Shown here piece by piece: positions 35,091-44,274 of a stretch of 64,000 bases of DNA. Made by a program: the position numbers and the translations under genes. The stretch lies in NCBI RefSeq assembly GCF_036345915.1, contig NZ_CP107785.1, forward strand, positions 9,238,001-9,302,000, given 5' to 3'. Under the pieces are notes generated by a model. It was not told the DNA's origin. It saw nothing but the letters and a program-made list of their open reading frames with translations, and did not search any database. The first letter of the stretch is position 1. The number at the start of each line of letters is the position of its first letter. The DNA is from Nocardia sp. NBC_00565. GTDB taxonomy: Bacteria; Actinomycetota; Actinomycetes; Mycobacteriales; Mycobacteriaceae.

Positions 35091-36419
35091 TCAGCGAGTA
35101 GCTTCAGTCACTGAATCCATTGGCGCCGTGCGGATCCGGGACCGCAAGGCCAACACGCCGAGCGCCGAGCCGATCATGGCGAGACCGACGACCCACAGTC
35201 CGGCACGCTGCGTGCCGGTGAGGTCTTTCAGCCCGCCGGTGACGTACGGCGCGACGAACCCGCTGATATTGCCGATCGAGTTGATCAGCGCGATACCGCC
35301 CGCGGCCGCCGCACCGGTGAGAAATGTGCTCGGCAGCGCCCAGAACGTCGGCAGCGCGGCGAGCACTCCGACCGCGCACACGGTGACGGCGACCATGGCG
35401 GCCAACGGGTTACCTAGATACAGCGCCACTGGAATCGCGAGCCCACCGATCAGCGCGGGCAGCGCCACATGCCAGACCCGCTCGCCGGTCCGATCACCAT
35501 GTCTGCTCCACACCACCATCACGACGGCGCCGATCGCATAGGGCACCGCGTTGATCAGACCGCGCTGCACCACCGAATAGTGTGTGCCGTACTGCTGTTG
35601 GAATCCGTTGATAATGGTCGGCAGGAAGAATCCGAGCGCGTACAGACCGTAGACGATGCCGCCGTAGATCAGGGCCAACCCGAGTATCCGCCGATGAGTC
35701 AGCGCTTTGCGCACCGTCCAATGTTCCACCTGCGCCGCCTGCTCGGCTTCGAGTTCCGTGGTCAGCCAATCGCTTTCCGCAGGCGTCAGCCACTTCGCCT
35801 GCGCCGGACGGTCGGTGAGAAAGAACCAGGTGACAACCGCGAGCACGATCGCGGGCAGCCCCTCGACCAGGAACATGAATCGCCAACCGCTGAGCCCGAA
35901 TACGCCGTGGCCGTACTGGATGATCAGACTCGATACCGTCGAGCCCAACGCGGTCGAAATCGGCACCGCCGTCATGAACAACGCGACGATCTTCGCGCGC
36001 TGAGTCTGCGGAAACCAATACGTCAGATACAGCAGGATGCCGGGAAAGAATCCGGCCTCGACCACGCCGAGAGTGAATCGCAAGACATAGAGCCACGTTT
36101 CATTGGGCACGAACGCCATCGCGGTGGCGACCACACCCCAGCTCACCATGATCCTGGCGATCCACCGGCGCGCCCCGAACCGGTGCAGGGCCAGATTGCT
36201 CGGCACCTCGAGCACGAGATAGCCGATGAAGAAGATGCCGGAGGCGAAGCCGAACGCCGTCTCGGTCAGTCCCAGATCCGTCTTCATACCGCTGGGCCCG
36301 GCGAACCCGATATTGACCCGGTCCAGGTAGTTGATGAAATACAACAGCCCGAGAAACGGCACAAGTCGAATCGTGACCTTGCGCAACGTCGCGCGGGACA
36401 CCTCGGTCGTTCCAGCCAT
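35091..36419 (-). CDS. MFS carboxylate transporter (ACS/anion-cation symporter family)
   Basis: 442 residues, 12 membrane helices. The family word LYFINYLDRVNIGFAG in helix 1, then GYLVLEVPSNLALHRFGARRWI and GVVEAGFFPGILLYLTYWFP, identify the ACS branch used for hexuronates, tartrate, phthalate and other organic anions. ATG 36419 begins the conserved part; the in-frame upstream codons are Ala/Pro-rich and unlikely to be protein. No catabolic neighbours are nearby, so the substrate is open. Confidence 0.92.
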   Translation of the reverse strand: MAGTTEVSRATLRKVTIRLVPFLGLLYFINYLDRVNIGFAGPSGMKTDLGLTETAFGFASGIFFIGYLVLEVPSNLALHRFGARRWIARIMVSWGVVATAMAFVPNETWLYVLRFTLGVVEAGFFPGILLYLTYWFPQTQRAKIVALFMTAVPISTALGSTVSSLIIQYGHGVFGLSGWRFMFLVEGLPAIVLAVVTWFFLTDRPAQAKWLTPAESDWLTTELEAEQAAQVEHWTVRKALTHRRILGLALIYGGIVYGLYALGFFLPTIINGFQQQYGTHYSVVQRGLINAVPYAIGAVVMVVWSRHGDRTGERVWHVALPALIGGLAIPVALYLGNPLAAMVAVTVCAVGVLAALPTFWALPSTFLTGAAAAGGIALINSIGNISGFVAPYVTGGLKDLTGTQRAGLWVVGLAMIGSALGVLALRSRIRTAPMDSVTEATR

Positions 36420-36474
36420 TCGCGAACTCTCGACCCCCACCCGCCCCGGAGTCAAATTCCGCTGCTGGGAATGC

Positions 36475-37908
36475 CTAGCCGAGTTCGCGCTCGGCGGCGG
36501 TGGTCCGAGATGCGCAAAGGCCGGAGAAGTCGCGAAGCACAACGTGATTGCGGTCCGCGCAGCTGCCGAGAGCATGATCGGGGTGCAGTCCGAGATACTG
36601 ACGCCGGGTGCGAGTGCTCCAGCGTCGGGCGGATTCGGAGCGGGTCTTGTAGAAGTTCACCGTGTAACCGCCCTCGTAGATGCGCAGCAGCATATAGCCG
36701 CCCGGATACTCCTTGGTCGCGGCGACTTCGAGGAATTCCACATCGATGCCGAGATCGGGACGGCCGCGCCGATTTCGGTGGGTATGGCCGCTGTGTTGCA
36801 GAAATACGCCAGGGGCGTCGCGATAGAGGGCGTGCAGCGCGGCCGCGTTCGCGCGATCGAGGACGAAACCCGGTCCGCCCGGATTGCTCACCGCCGCATA
36901 CGAAGTCACCGGATGATGCCCGAAGATCAGGGTGGGGCGGTCCGGATCCGCGGCCAGGAGTTCACGCAGATGCGCCAGCTGTGGGGCCACGATGGTGCCG
37001 CCCGAGCCGCGCAATCGGGTGGTGTCGAGGCCGATCAATCGCAGGCCGCCGGCGTAGTACTCGACCAGCCGCTGGCGGGCGTGGAATACCGCACCCCAAT
37101 GGTCGAGCCGCTGCCCGTCCCGCTCGTGCGGTTGATCGTGGTTGCCGCGGCAGACGAAGTAGTCCCGGCCCAGGTCACCCCAGGTATCCAGATGCGCACG
37201 CACCGCTAGTGACTGCTCGCGTGTGCCGGTATCGGTGAGGTCGCCCGCGACGATCAGCTGATCGGCCGCGCGATCGGGGCTGCGCAGGTCGTCCAAGAGC
37301 GCGCCGAGCATCAGCTCCGGATAATGCGCGGTGTCGTGGCGCAGCCCGGTGGGCAGCCCGGCCAGCACCAACCCGCTGATGTGCTCGCCGTAGTGCACGT
37401 CGTTGGCCAGCGCGATGGTGCGTAACAGCCGACCCGGCGGCGGTGTCGCGGTGGTGAATTGGCCGGTGGATTCCGGTGTGCCGGATCGCCTCGTGACCAG
37501 CGTGCGAGCCGTGACCGCACGGCAGCCGTTCGAGTAGGCCTCGAACCGGTAGGTGCGCCCGGGCTCGAGCCCATCGACCTCCGCGTAGTGGTACGCGGTG
37601 GGGCGGGAGTCCAGGTAGCGGGGCCTGGGCGTCGCGCGGCTGTCGGCCGCGGCGATGCGCACCTCGGTATCGGTTTCGATGGGCCGCAACCGCCCGTGGC
37701 GATCGCGTATCCGCGTGGTCCAGGTCATGATCACCGACCGATCGGTCACGGTGACCACCTCGAGATCGGTCGCCAGCACCGAATCGCGCTGCGGGCGTGG
37801 AATATCGGCGCCGCGCGGTCGGGCATACCGCGGCGTCAGCACGGCCGCCGCCGCGGCCCCGGCCGTCACATTGGCCAGCCATACGGTTCGAAGTCGTGGT
37901 TCCAGCAT
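36475..37908 (-). CDS. Metallophosphoesterase with an N-terminal fibronectin-like domain
   Basis: 477 residues from ATG 37908 with GGAGG five bases upstream. A short hydrophobic N-terminus, possibly an export signal, precedes a purple-acid-phosphatase-like N-domain (VTVTDRSVIMTWTTRI, YAEVDGLEPGRTYRFEA), then calcineurin-like motifs: LANDVHYG, VAGDLTDTG, CRGNHDQPHE, GHHPVTS and HSGHTH, giving a complete two-metal site. It resembles secreted phosphodiesterases/phosphatases. Convergent-side neighbour is the MFS gene 55 bp away, same strand. Confidence 0.9.
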   Translation of the reverse strand: MLEPRLRTVWLANVTAGAAAAAVLTPRYARPRGADIPRPQRDSVLATDLEVVTVTDRSVIMTWTTRIRDRHGRLRPIETDTEVRIAAADSRATPRPRYLDSRPTAYHYAEVDGLEPGRTYRFEAYSNGCRAVTARTLVTRRSGTPESTGQFTTATPPPGRLLRTIALANDVHYGEHISGLVLAGLPTGLRHDTAHYPELMLGALLDDLRSPDRAADQLIVAGDLTDTGTREQSLAVRAHLDTWGDLGRDYFVCRGNHDQPHERDGQRLDHWGAVFHARQRLVEYYAGGLRLIGLDTTRLRGSGGTIVAPQLAHLRELLAADPDRPTLIFGHHPVTSYAAVSNPGGPGFVLDRANAAALHALYRDAPGVFLQHSGHTHRNRRGRPDLGIDVEFLEVAATKEYPGGYMLLRIYEGGYTVNFYKTRSESARRWSTRTRRQYLGLHPDHALGSCADRNHVVLRDFSGLCASRTTAAERELG

Positions 37909-38041
37909 GGCGACCTCCGTCCACCGGTACAGCCGAACAGTACGGTCGCCAGCTGAACGCCCAGGTCCACCGACATGACGAGTCAGCCTCCGATAGCCGG
38001 ACATTGGACAAATGGCGGCGGATTCGGAGGATCATGACGCC

Positions 38042-38212
38042 ATGTCATCGGATCTCACCGCGTTCGTTCGCGGGCTGCCCAAGGCCGAGTTACATCTGCA
38101 TCTGGAGGGGACACTGGAGCCGGCGTTGAAGTTCCGGTTGGCCCAGCGCAATGGGATAGAGCTGGCCGAGAAGACGGTCGAGGAAGTCAAGCAGACCTAC
38201 AAGTTCCACGAT
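38042..38212 (+). pseudogene. Truncated adenosine deaminase (N-terminal 57 codons)
   Basis: The N-terminus is textbook adenosine deaminase: GLPKAELHLHLEGTLEPALK with the first zinc-binding HxH, then AQRNGIELAEKTVEEVKQTY and KFHD. Homology stops abruptly after KFHD (about nt 38212); the frame continues to 38473 as unrelated sequence with no deaminase motifs (the later His, SLNTDDP region is missing). The remaining 80% of the gene is gone, so it cannot deaminate adenosine. The break coincides with a LacI-like scrap on the opposite strand. Confidence 0.85.
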
Positions 38213-38322
38213 CGACCAGTTGGCCGACGCGGACACATCTGTCGACGCCCCTTGAGCGAACCGACTGGTCGCCTGTTTGCTGACATCGACTCGTCGCGCC
38301 ACAGCAACCTCGACGGCCGAAC
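38213..38322 (-). pseudogene. Scrap of a LacI-type helix-turn-helix
   Basis: The minus strand reads VEVAVARRVDVSKQATSR, then FAQGASTDVSA, closely matching the LacI-family N-terminal pattern (DVARxAGVSKQTVSR, then a short turn and DVSA). It has no good start codon and runs straight into the antisense of the deaminase fragment, so only about 35 codons remain. It shows that the deaminase break is a junction with foreign or rearranged DNA. Confidence 0.4.
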
Positions 38323-38473
38323 AGGGTGGTCACCGCGTCACGCGGCCGCGTTGGCGGGTTACTACATCGTCGTTAAATCGAAACCACATTGCGTGTGTCG
38401 CGAGCGGCGCGCCGGGTGTATACCCTCCAATGGCAAATTGAGAGTTTCGCTGGCAACGGTCTATCGACTATGA

Positions 38474-40171
38474 ATGTCTGGTGCCGTTCCCACGCGTGAT
38501 CACTTGTCTGCCGTCGAATCTCTCCCGTGGGGAGTCGATTTGACCATCCAACATCCTATTGAGGACGAGGTCGGGCAGCTCGCGAGACGGGTCGAAAAAG
38601 CCCGAGGACGACTGGCCTACCAGTTCGATCCCGCGCTGACCGAAGCTCTCTCCGAGGACGAACTGGTCGCCGAACGTGAGCTTGCCGAAAAGATTCGCGG
38701 TGAGGATCGCGCGCAGCGGTGGAAACAGGTTCAGGCCGCGGCCTCCGCGGCCGACCGCGCCAGGCAGACCACGGAAGCGATCGAGAAGGCCGACATCAGA
38801 GATCTATTGGTAGCCCGCAAGGCAATTGCGGCGCAGCGACGGGAGTCCAGCCCACACGCCAAGCTGGCGTCGCTGTACCGGCACCGAGGATGGTCACTGC
38901 GCGCGCTGGCGGGCGTGGTAGCGGCGGGCATGCTGTGGTCCGCGGTCAACGTACAGCACAACATCGCGCCGGGCGGGCCGGGCGATCCGCTGTACTGGTT
39001 CAGCTACCTCATCGAGGCGATGATCAGCGTCTGCCTGATCATCATCATGGTCGGCACCAACAAGGTGGCCGAGTGGGGTGTCATCGATAACCGCAGGCAG
39101 GTCGCCTCGGCCGAAATCGCCCTGCTGACGCTGACCGTCACGCTCAACACCTACCCGTACCTGCGCGCCGGCGAATGGTACGACACCGGTGTGCACGCCG
39201 TCGCCCCGGTGATGATCGGCGTCGCCCTGCTCATCCACGACGCCGCGAGCGCACGCTACGGCCTGGCCATCTACCGGGCCACCGAGCAGGTTCGCGAGCT
39301 GCCCGATCCGGCCGAGCAGATCCGGAGCAAGCTGCCCACGATCACGACCTATCGCGCGAACGCGCTTGCCGCCCTGGTGTCCTCGGAGTCGGACCGGGAG
39401 TCCGCGGAGCCGGGCGACGAGGCCGCGGCGGCCGCGGCTGATGCGGAACACGACGCCGAGGTCGAAGGAATCGTCGAGGCCGAAGAGGTCGAGGTCGAGG
39501 AGTCGACGGACGGTGTCGCGGCGGGGGACGCTGTCACGCAGGAATATTCCAACGAACCCCGCCCCGAGAAGCCGAGTAATACCAATGGCCGTCCCGTGGC
39601 CGAAAGCGGTCGCGCGCCGGGCAATCCGGGCGCGGCACCGGAGCCGCGGCCGGCCCCGGCCAAGGCCGTCCCCCGTCCCGTGGTCGCCAAGGAACCGGCC
39701 GCGCCAGTGGTCGCGAAGAACAACCCTTTCGCACCGGCGGTTACCGATAAGCCGGTCGCACCCGCCGCGGAGACCAAACCGGTGGCCAAGATCGAGAATC
39801 GACCCGCGAGCCCGCAGGCGGCCAAGCCGCCCGCCCGCAAGGCGGCTCCGGCGCCCGCCGAGAAGCCAGCGCCGCCCGCCGAGAGCAAGCCGGCCGCGGT
39901 GTCGCCGCTACGCCGGTCCGCCGGGTCCAGCGCGCCGGTCACCGCGGTGACGCGCAAGCCGAGCCCGCTCGACGGCAAGAAGGACAGCAGGACGACCGAG
40001 AACGCTCGGGGTAAGGTCAACCCGCCGTCCGAACCGGATTCGCACCTGCAGGTCGTTCGCACGCCGGATATCCACGACACCGGTCAGTTCCGAATCGCCG
40101 AGATGCTCGAACAAGAACTTGCCGAACTGCAGGCCGAGCGCAGGCGGGCCAGGGCGAGCAGACAACGCTGA
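38474..40171 (+). CDS. Membrane protein resembling conjugative-element spread (Spd-type) proteins
   Basis: 565 residues. A charged, helical N-terminus (about 1-135, rich in Glu/Arg/Ala), four membrane segments between about 140 and 260 (ALAGVVAAGMLWSAVNV, YWFSYLIEAMISVCLIIIMV, AEIALLTLTVTLNTYP, VAPVMIGVALLIHDA), then a 250-residue Pro/Ala/Lys/Glu-rich disordered tail. The order FSYLIEAMIS..IALLTLTVTLNTYPYL recalls Spd-like membrane proteins of actinomycete integrative conjugative elements, but no Tra, integrase or att site is near. The start may be ATG 38474 or TTG 38538. It could be a leftover of a lost element. Confidence 0.6.
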   Translation: MSGAVPTRDHLSAVESLPWGVDLTIQHPIEDEVGQLARRVEKARGRLAYQFDPALTEALSEDELVAERELAEKIRGEDRAQRWKQVQAAASAADRARQTTEAIEKADIRDLLVARKAIAAQRRESSPHAKLASLYRHRGWSLRALAGVVAAGMLWSAVNVQHNIAPGGPGDPLYWFSYLIEAMISVCLIIIMVGTNKVAEWGVIDNRRQVASAEIALLTLTVTLNTYPYLRAGEWYDTGVHAVAPVMIGVALLIHDAASARYGLAIYRATEQVRELPDPAEQIRSKLPTITTYRANALAALVSSESDRESAEPGDEAAAAAADAEHDAEVEGIVEAEEVEVEESTDGVAAGDAVTQEYSNEPRPEKPSNTNGRPVAESGRAPGNPGAAPEPRPAPAKAVPRPVVAKEPAAPVVAKNNPFAPAVTDKPVAPAAETKPVAKIENRPASPQAAKPPARKAAPAPAEKPAPPAESKPAAVSPLRRSAGSSAPVTAVTRKPSPLDGKKDSRTTENARGKVNPPSEPDSHLQVVRTPDIHDTGQFRIAEMLEQELAELQAERRRARASRQR

Positions 40172-40367
40172 TGTCCGCGCTTGCCTGCCCCGAAACTTCG
40201 GGGCATGATGCAGGCTCGGTCATTAGATACGGTAATAATTGGCGATCGCTGTGTTGCGTCAGGTGTGGGAACGAAGGGATGAATCGGTCCAGTGATGAGG
40301 TCTTACCGCCCAGCAGGATCCGGCACCACATGTTGGGCCACGGCGCTGACCCGTTCGTAGCGCGTCG

Positions 40368-41666
40368 GTGCGAGACACCCGGAAGCTGGAGTTTCCGCGT
40401 ACGGGCCCAGCACTAGTCATCCTCGCCGGAAGCGCCCTGCTGTCGGTGATCCTGTTGTTCACCACGATCGACCCCTTCCTCGACAAGGGCGGTTTCCTGG
40501 CCGGTGGGCTCGACGTGCACATCTATCGCGACGGCGCGTTTCGCATCGTGCACCACATCCCGCTGTACACCGAACCGACGATGCGTGGGCTGCTCTATAC
40601 GTACACGCCGTTTTCCACCATCGCGTTCGTACCCATCTACCTGGTTCCCTGGGGGGCCGTCACGAACACCTGGCTGGTGTTCAACCTCTGCGTGCTCATT
40701 GCCAACGTGCTGGTCAGCTGGCGGTTGCTGGGTTATCGGATCAACGCTCGGCTGGCGCTGATCAGCGTTCTGCTGGCGACCACCTGCGTCTTCATCGAGC
40801 CGGTCCGTCAGACGCTGTACTTCGGGCAGATCAACCTGGTGCTGATGCTGCTGGTGCTGTTGGACGCGTCCCGGGAGGACGGCGGCAAGCTGCGCGGCCT
40901 CGGCGTCGGCATCTCGGCGGGCATCAAACTCACGCCGATCTACTTCGTCGCGTATTTCGTGGCGCTGCGGCAGTGGCGTTCGGCGATCACCGCGTGCGTC
41001 ACCTTCCTCGGCTCGGTCCTCTTCGCCGGGATCATCCTGCCCGTCGATTCCCGCGAGTATTGGACCGCGACGTTCTTTCAATCCAACCGGATCGCGGTGG
41101 ACAACCACCCGGCCAACCAATCCATCCGCGGCTTCATCGCGCACGTGCTGGGCGGGCCGGCGCCGATGTGGTTGTGGCTGCTCATCGCGGGCTCGATCGC
41201 GATCGCGAGCCTGATCGTCACCACGGCGCTATATCAACGCGGTGAGCGGCTGCTGTCGATCACGATCGCCGGTCTCACCGCCTGCGCGGTATCGCCGTTC
41301 TCCTGGGGACACCACTGGGTGTGGTTCGTGCCGCTGCTGGTCTTCCTGGTGCACAAGGCGCAGGACCGGCGACGCTGGTGGGTCGCCGCGGCGATTCTGT
41401 TCACCGCGACCGCCGCGTGGACCTACCACTGGAGCGCCAGCTGGGTGTCGATCGGAGTGTTCCTGCTGCCGCCCTGGTGGCCGATCACCAAGGTGATGAT
41501 CAATGGCTACGTCATCGCCTATCTCGCGGTGCTGATCGGCGCGTGGATTCACCTGCGCCGAGACGGCTGGTCCATCGGCGAGCGTACGGCCGAGCGCTCG
41601 ATCCGGTTCCCGCTGCTGCGACGGCGCACCCCCGAGACACCCTCCTGCCCGACGCCTTGTCCATGA
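40368..41666 (+). CDS. GT87-family polyprenyl-phosphate mannosyltransferase-like integral membrane protein
   Basis: 432 residues starting GTG 40368, about ten membrane helices. The loop-1 acid GGLDVHIYRDGAF, then RQTLYFGQINLVLMLLVLLD and GISAGIKLTPIYF, define the GT87 (DUF2029) family of alpha-(1,2)-mannosyltransferases that build PIM, LM and LAM from decaprenyl-phosphomannose on the outer membrane face in mycolata. It stands alone here. Which linkage it makes cannot be told. Confidence 0.9.
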   Translation: MRDTRKLEFPRTGPALVILAGSALLSVILLFTTIDPFLDKGGFLAGGLDVHIYRDGAFRIVHHIPLYTEPTMRGLLYTYTPFSTIAFVPIYLVPWGAVTNTWLVFNLCVLIANVLVSWRLLGYRINARLALISVLLATTCVFIEPVRQTLYFGQINLVLMLLVLLDASREDGGKLRGLGVGISAGIKLTPIYFVAYFVALRQWRSAITACVTFLGSVLFAGIILPVDSREYWTATFFQSNRIAVDNHPANQSIRGFIAHVLGGPAPMWLWLLIAGSIAIASLIVTTALYQRGERLLSITIAGLTACAVSPFSWGHHWVWFVPLLVFLVHKAQDRRRWWVAAAILFTATAAWTYHWSASWVSIGVFLLPPWWPITKVMINGYVIAYLAVLIGAWIHLRRDGWSIGERTAERSIRFPLLRRRTPETPSCPTPCP

Positions 41667-41887
41667 CCAATATCAGAACCCGGCTTTACCAGCGCTTTAG
41701 CTGCCACGACCCGCGGAAATAAGACGCTTGCCGGGCCGGTCGGCCGGAGTTACGGTTGGCTCTTGCGAAACGAAGCAATATCGGTCACCAGAAAGTTGCC
41801 GCACCTACCCTTCGAGTCATTCGACGGAGCGGCGCCACTTCGATGTCGCAGGCATATTTCGTTCGCTCGGGCCGGAGGTTTCCCATC

Positions 41888-42217
41888 ATGACGAAGAAGA
41901 GGTCCCAGACCGCGCCCATGTTCACGGTGACCATGGTCAACGCTATCCATCAGGACATCGACGGCTATGGCGACAGATGGGTCGCCACTATCGACCACGG
42001 AAATATGCGCGCCGACTGGATCGCCGCGGCGGTTGCCAAGGATGCGCGGACCGTCCGGATCTGGTGCGACGACTGCGGAGCCAGCGTGCATCTGTGCCCG
42101 GAGATCCGCGACCACCTCCCCGACGACGTGCGCAAGGCACTCGCCGCGGCCTGGGAGCACTACCACCCGACGCACCACGCGTGGTCGGCATCGGATCAGG
42201 CGAACTCGAGGACCTGA
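41888..42217 (+). CDS. Small conserved hypothetical protein
   Basis: 109 residues from ATG 41888 with GGAGG nine bases upstream. The chain has a beta-rich start (MFTVTMVNAIHQDIDGYGD), WIAAAVAKDARTVRIW and CDDCGASVHLCPEIRDHL, where a CxxC plus HxC might hold a metal. No family is named. A longer start at 41843 is possible. The next gene on the same strand begins about 100 bp downstream. Confidence 0.65.
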   Translation: MTKKRSQTAPMFTVTMVNAIHQDIDGYGDRWVATIDHGNMRADWIAAAVAKDARTVRIWCDDCGASVHLCPEIRDHLPDDVRKALAAAWEHYHPTHHAWSASDQANSRT

Positions 42218-42318
42218 CACAACGGGCGGGCGCAGTGCGCGCACCGTCGCTCGCCCGGCGTACCCGAGCCGGAACAAGCAGCACTTCGGCATGGTCCGGC
42301 TCGGTCTCGAATATCGAC

Positions 42319-42618
42319 GTGAACCGGGCTCATACCGGCGCGGTGGCCCCCACCGCCGCCCCCGGCTACCTCGACCAGAACTTCGCCACCATCACCCCCA
42401 ATCACTACCTCAGCGAGGTCGCCCCCCTGGTCCGCGGCGAACACGTCGTCGAGGCAGTACAGGGCACCCGCGACGACTGCAAACTGCTCCATATCCGCCG
42501 TACCGAACCCTGCCTACAAATCCGCCGCCGCACCTGGTCCGCCCACGCGCTGGTAAGCGTCGCGCGCCTCGTACACCCCGGCTCCCGCAGCCGCCTCGAA
42601 GGCGCGTTCGGGGCTTAA
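42319..42618 (+). CDS. Small hypothetical protein
   Basis: About 99 residues starting GTG 42319 (another in-frame GTG at 42235 would add 28). Third codon positions are almost all G or C, supporting real coding. It reads YLDQNFATITPNHYLSEVAP and CKLLHIRRTEPCLQIRRRTW. No domain is recognised. Its TAA overlaps, as TTAA, the end of the minus-strand Mut7-C relic. Confidence 0.5.
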   Translation: MNRAHTGAVAPTAAPGYLDQNFATITPNHYLSEVAPLVRGEHVVEAVQGTRDDCKLLHIRRTEPCLQIRRRTWSAHALVSVARLVHPGSRSRLEGAFGA

Positions 42619-42798
42619 TCCAGCTGGGCGAGAAAGGTTTCGGCGTCGTTGGATGACCCGCTGCGCCTGGGACTCCACGACGTGCCCGAGCGTCGAGACG
42701 CTGTCGATCCGCACGGCCGATCGACCGTCGCGGTGCGCGGCGGTGACGAACAGCCGTAGTTCGGGGGCGAACTCGACCGTGATCTGTGCAGTGGTCAC
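42615..42798 (-). pseudogene. Relic of a Mut7-C ubiquitin-domain protein
   Basis: From GTG 42798 the minus strand reads VTTAQITVEFAPELRLFVTA and VSTLGHVVES, the ubiquitin-like N-terminal domain (PF14451 type) that precedes the Mut7-C nuclease domain in actinobacteria. After VVES the frame is lost; a neighbouring frame gives SSNDAETFLAQLD and a stop at 42615. The Mut7-C nuclease part is absent. It lies between the truncated b-delta atp gene and a plus-strand small gene. Confidence 0.6.
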
Positions 42799-42823
42799 AC
42801 CCTCAGCATGGCAGTGCTCGAGG

Positions 42824-42861
42824 TTTGACCACCGAGATTCACTTTGACCACCGAGATTCAC
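42824..42861. repeat. Perfect 19-bp tandem duplication at the truncated end of the atp operon
   Basis: TTTGACCACCGAGATTCAC occurs twice with no spacer (42824-42842 and 42843-42861). The second copy contains the stop codon of the shortened b-delta gene. Such short tandem duplications mark slipped repair or end-joining at a deletion junction. Confidence 0.9.
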
Positions 42862-43448
42862 AGAGCCCAGGGTTGGGCGCGGCGTCGGACCGGCGGCTCC
42901 GCGTTCGCCATCGCCTCGAGGTCTTCGAGGAATTTATCGATGCTGTCGGCGGCGACGTGGGTGGAGCCGATCTCGAGGCGGACCTTTTCCTCGGTGCTGT
43001 CGAGGACGGAGGCGGTGAGATCAGCCTTCAGGTCGCGGATCAGTTGGGTGCGCATCTGCGCGATCTGATCGCGGCCCTGGCTGCGGACCCTGGCGACTTC
43101 GGAGTCGGCGAATTCACGCATTTTCGCGATGATGCGTTCGGCGTCGGTGCGCGCGTCCTCGCGGATGTGCTCGAGTTCGGCCTGGGCATCGGAGACCGCG
43201 TTGTCGTAGGCGCGCTTGGCCTCGACCAGTCGCGTCGCCGCCGCTTCGTTGTCGTCGATCTGTTTCTGAATGTTGTTCTGCGCCTTGGCCATCAGCCGCC
43301 CGACCGGCGGCGCGACATATTTGACGATGACGAAGACGATAACGGCGAAACCGAAGAGCTGGCTGAAGAAGATCGGCCAATCGAAGCTGATGTGAAAGAT
43401 GCCGGAGTCTTCGGTCCCCGCGGCGACGATGCCGGTGGTGAGGTTCAT
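42858..43448 (-). CDS. atpH: ATP synthase b-delta subunit, truncated to the b part
   Basis: 196 residues. The N-terminus is a b-subunit: membrane helix SQLFGFAVIVFVIVKYVAPPV, then a long charged coiled coil. In mycolata this gene encodes a b-delta fusion of about 440 residues; here the sequence follows the fusion up to the linker (DSIDKFLEDLEAMANAE) and then ends with a Pro/Arg-rich tail RRRAQPWAL and a stop. The whole delta (OSCP) domain that grips F1 is missing. The start ATG 43448 lies four bases after the atpF stop. It is the last atp gene in the cluster. Confidence 0.85.
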   Translation of the reverse strand: MNLTTGIVAAGTEDSGIFHISFDWPIFFSQLFGFAVIVFVIVKYVAPPVGRLMAKAQNNIQKQIDDNEAAATRLVEAKRAYDNAVSDAQAELEHIREDARTDAERIIAKMREFADSEVARVRSQGRDQIAQMRTQLIRDLKADLTASVLDSTEEKVRLEIGSTHVAADSIDKFLEDLEAMANAEPPVRRRAQPWAL

Positions 43449-43452
43449 ATGT

Positions 43453-43956
43453 CTACGCTCGCTCTGAATGGTGGCCCGCGCTGGAACCGGCGCGTCGATC
43501 CTTGATGCCGAGCACTCGACCGGCCAATGTTTCGGCGAGTGGTTCGACGGCCTCGCGCAGCTCCGCGGCAACCTGATCCGCCTGCGCCCGCAGTTCCGTC
43601 GCGGACTCCGCGACGATCCTGTCGGCCTCTTCCTGTGCCTCGCTTCGCAACTGATCGAGGATCACTCGACCCTCGGCCCGTGCCTGATTCCTGATCACGA
43701 CCGCTTCACCGCGCGCCTGCGCGACGGCCGCTTGATATTTGGCTTCGGCATCGGCGAACAAGGCTTTTGCTTCCTTGTTGTCGACCACGGTCTCCGCGAC
43801 TCTCGCCTCGCGTTCCGCCAATACCTTGCGTATCGGCGGAACGACGAACAGCCACATGACTCCGAGCACGATCAGGAAGATCAGCAGCTCGGCGAAGAAT
43901 GTGCCGTTGGGAATGAGGAAATTCCCCTCGGCAACAACATCCTCATCCGGAGTCAT
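43453..43956 (-). CDS. atpF: ATP synthase Fo subunit b
   Basis: 167 residues: one membrane helix (AELLIFLIVLGVMWLFVVPPI) and a long coiled coil (KVLAEREARVAETVVDNKEA onward). It forms the peripheral stalk that holds the stator against rotation. The N-terminal GNFLIPNGTFFAE is typical of actinobacterial AtpF. The start ATG 43956 follows the atpE stop by six bases, so the operon is tightly packed. Confidence 0.93.
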   Translation of the reverse strand: MTPDEDVVAEGNFLIPNGTFFAELLIFLIVLGVMWLFVVPPIRKVLAEREARVAETVVDNKEAKALFADAEAKYQAAVAQARGEAVVIRNQARAEGRVILDQLRSEAQEEADRIVAESATELRAQADQVAAELREAVEPLAETLAGRVLGIKDRRAGSSAGHHSERA

Positions 43957-43962
43957 GCTGTA

Positions 43963-44223
<261 letters not shown>

Positions 44224-44274
44224 TCACTTCCTGTTCTCTTACCTGAATACCTGAGGTCGATCGGCGGCGCCGAT

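Noticed and set aside
42858..43448. Reading the last atp gene as a genuine separate b' subunit
   Set aside because: Its end follows the mycobacterial b-delta fusion into the linker (DKFLEDLEAM) before a short unrelated tail, which points to truncation rather than a native b'.
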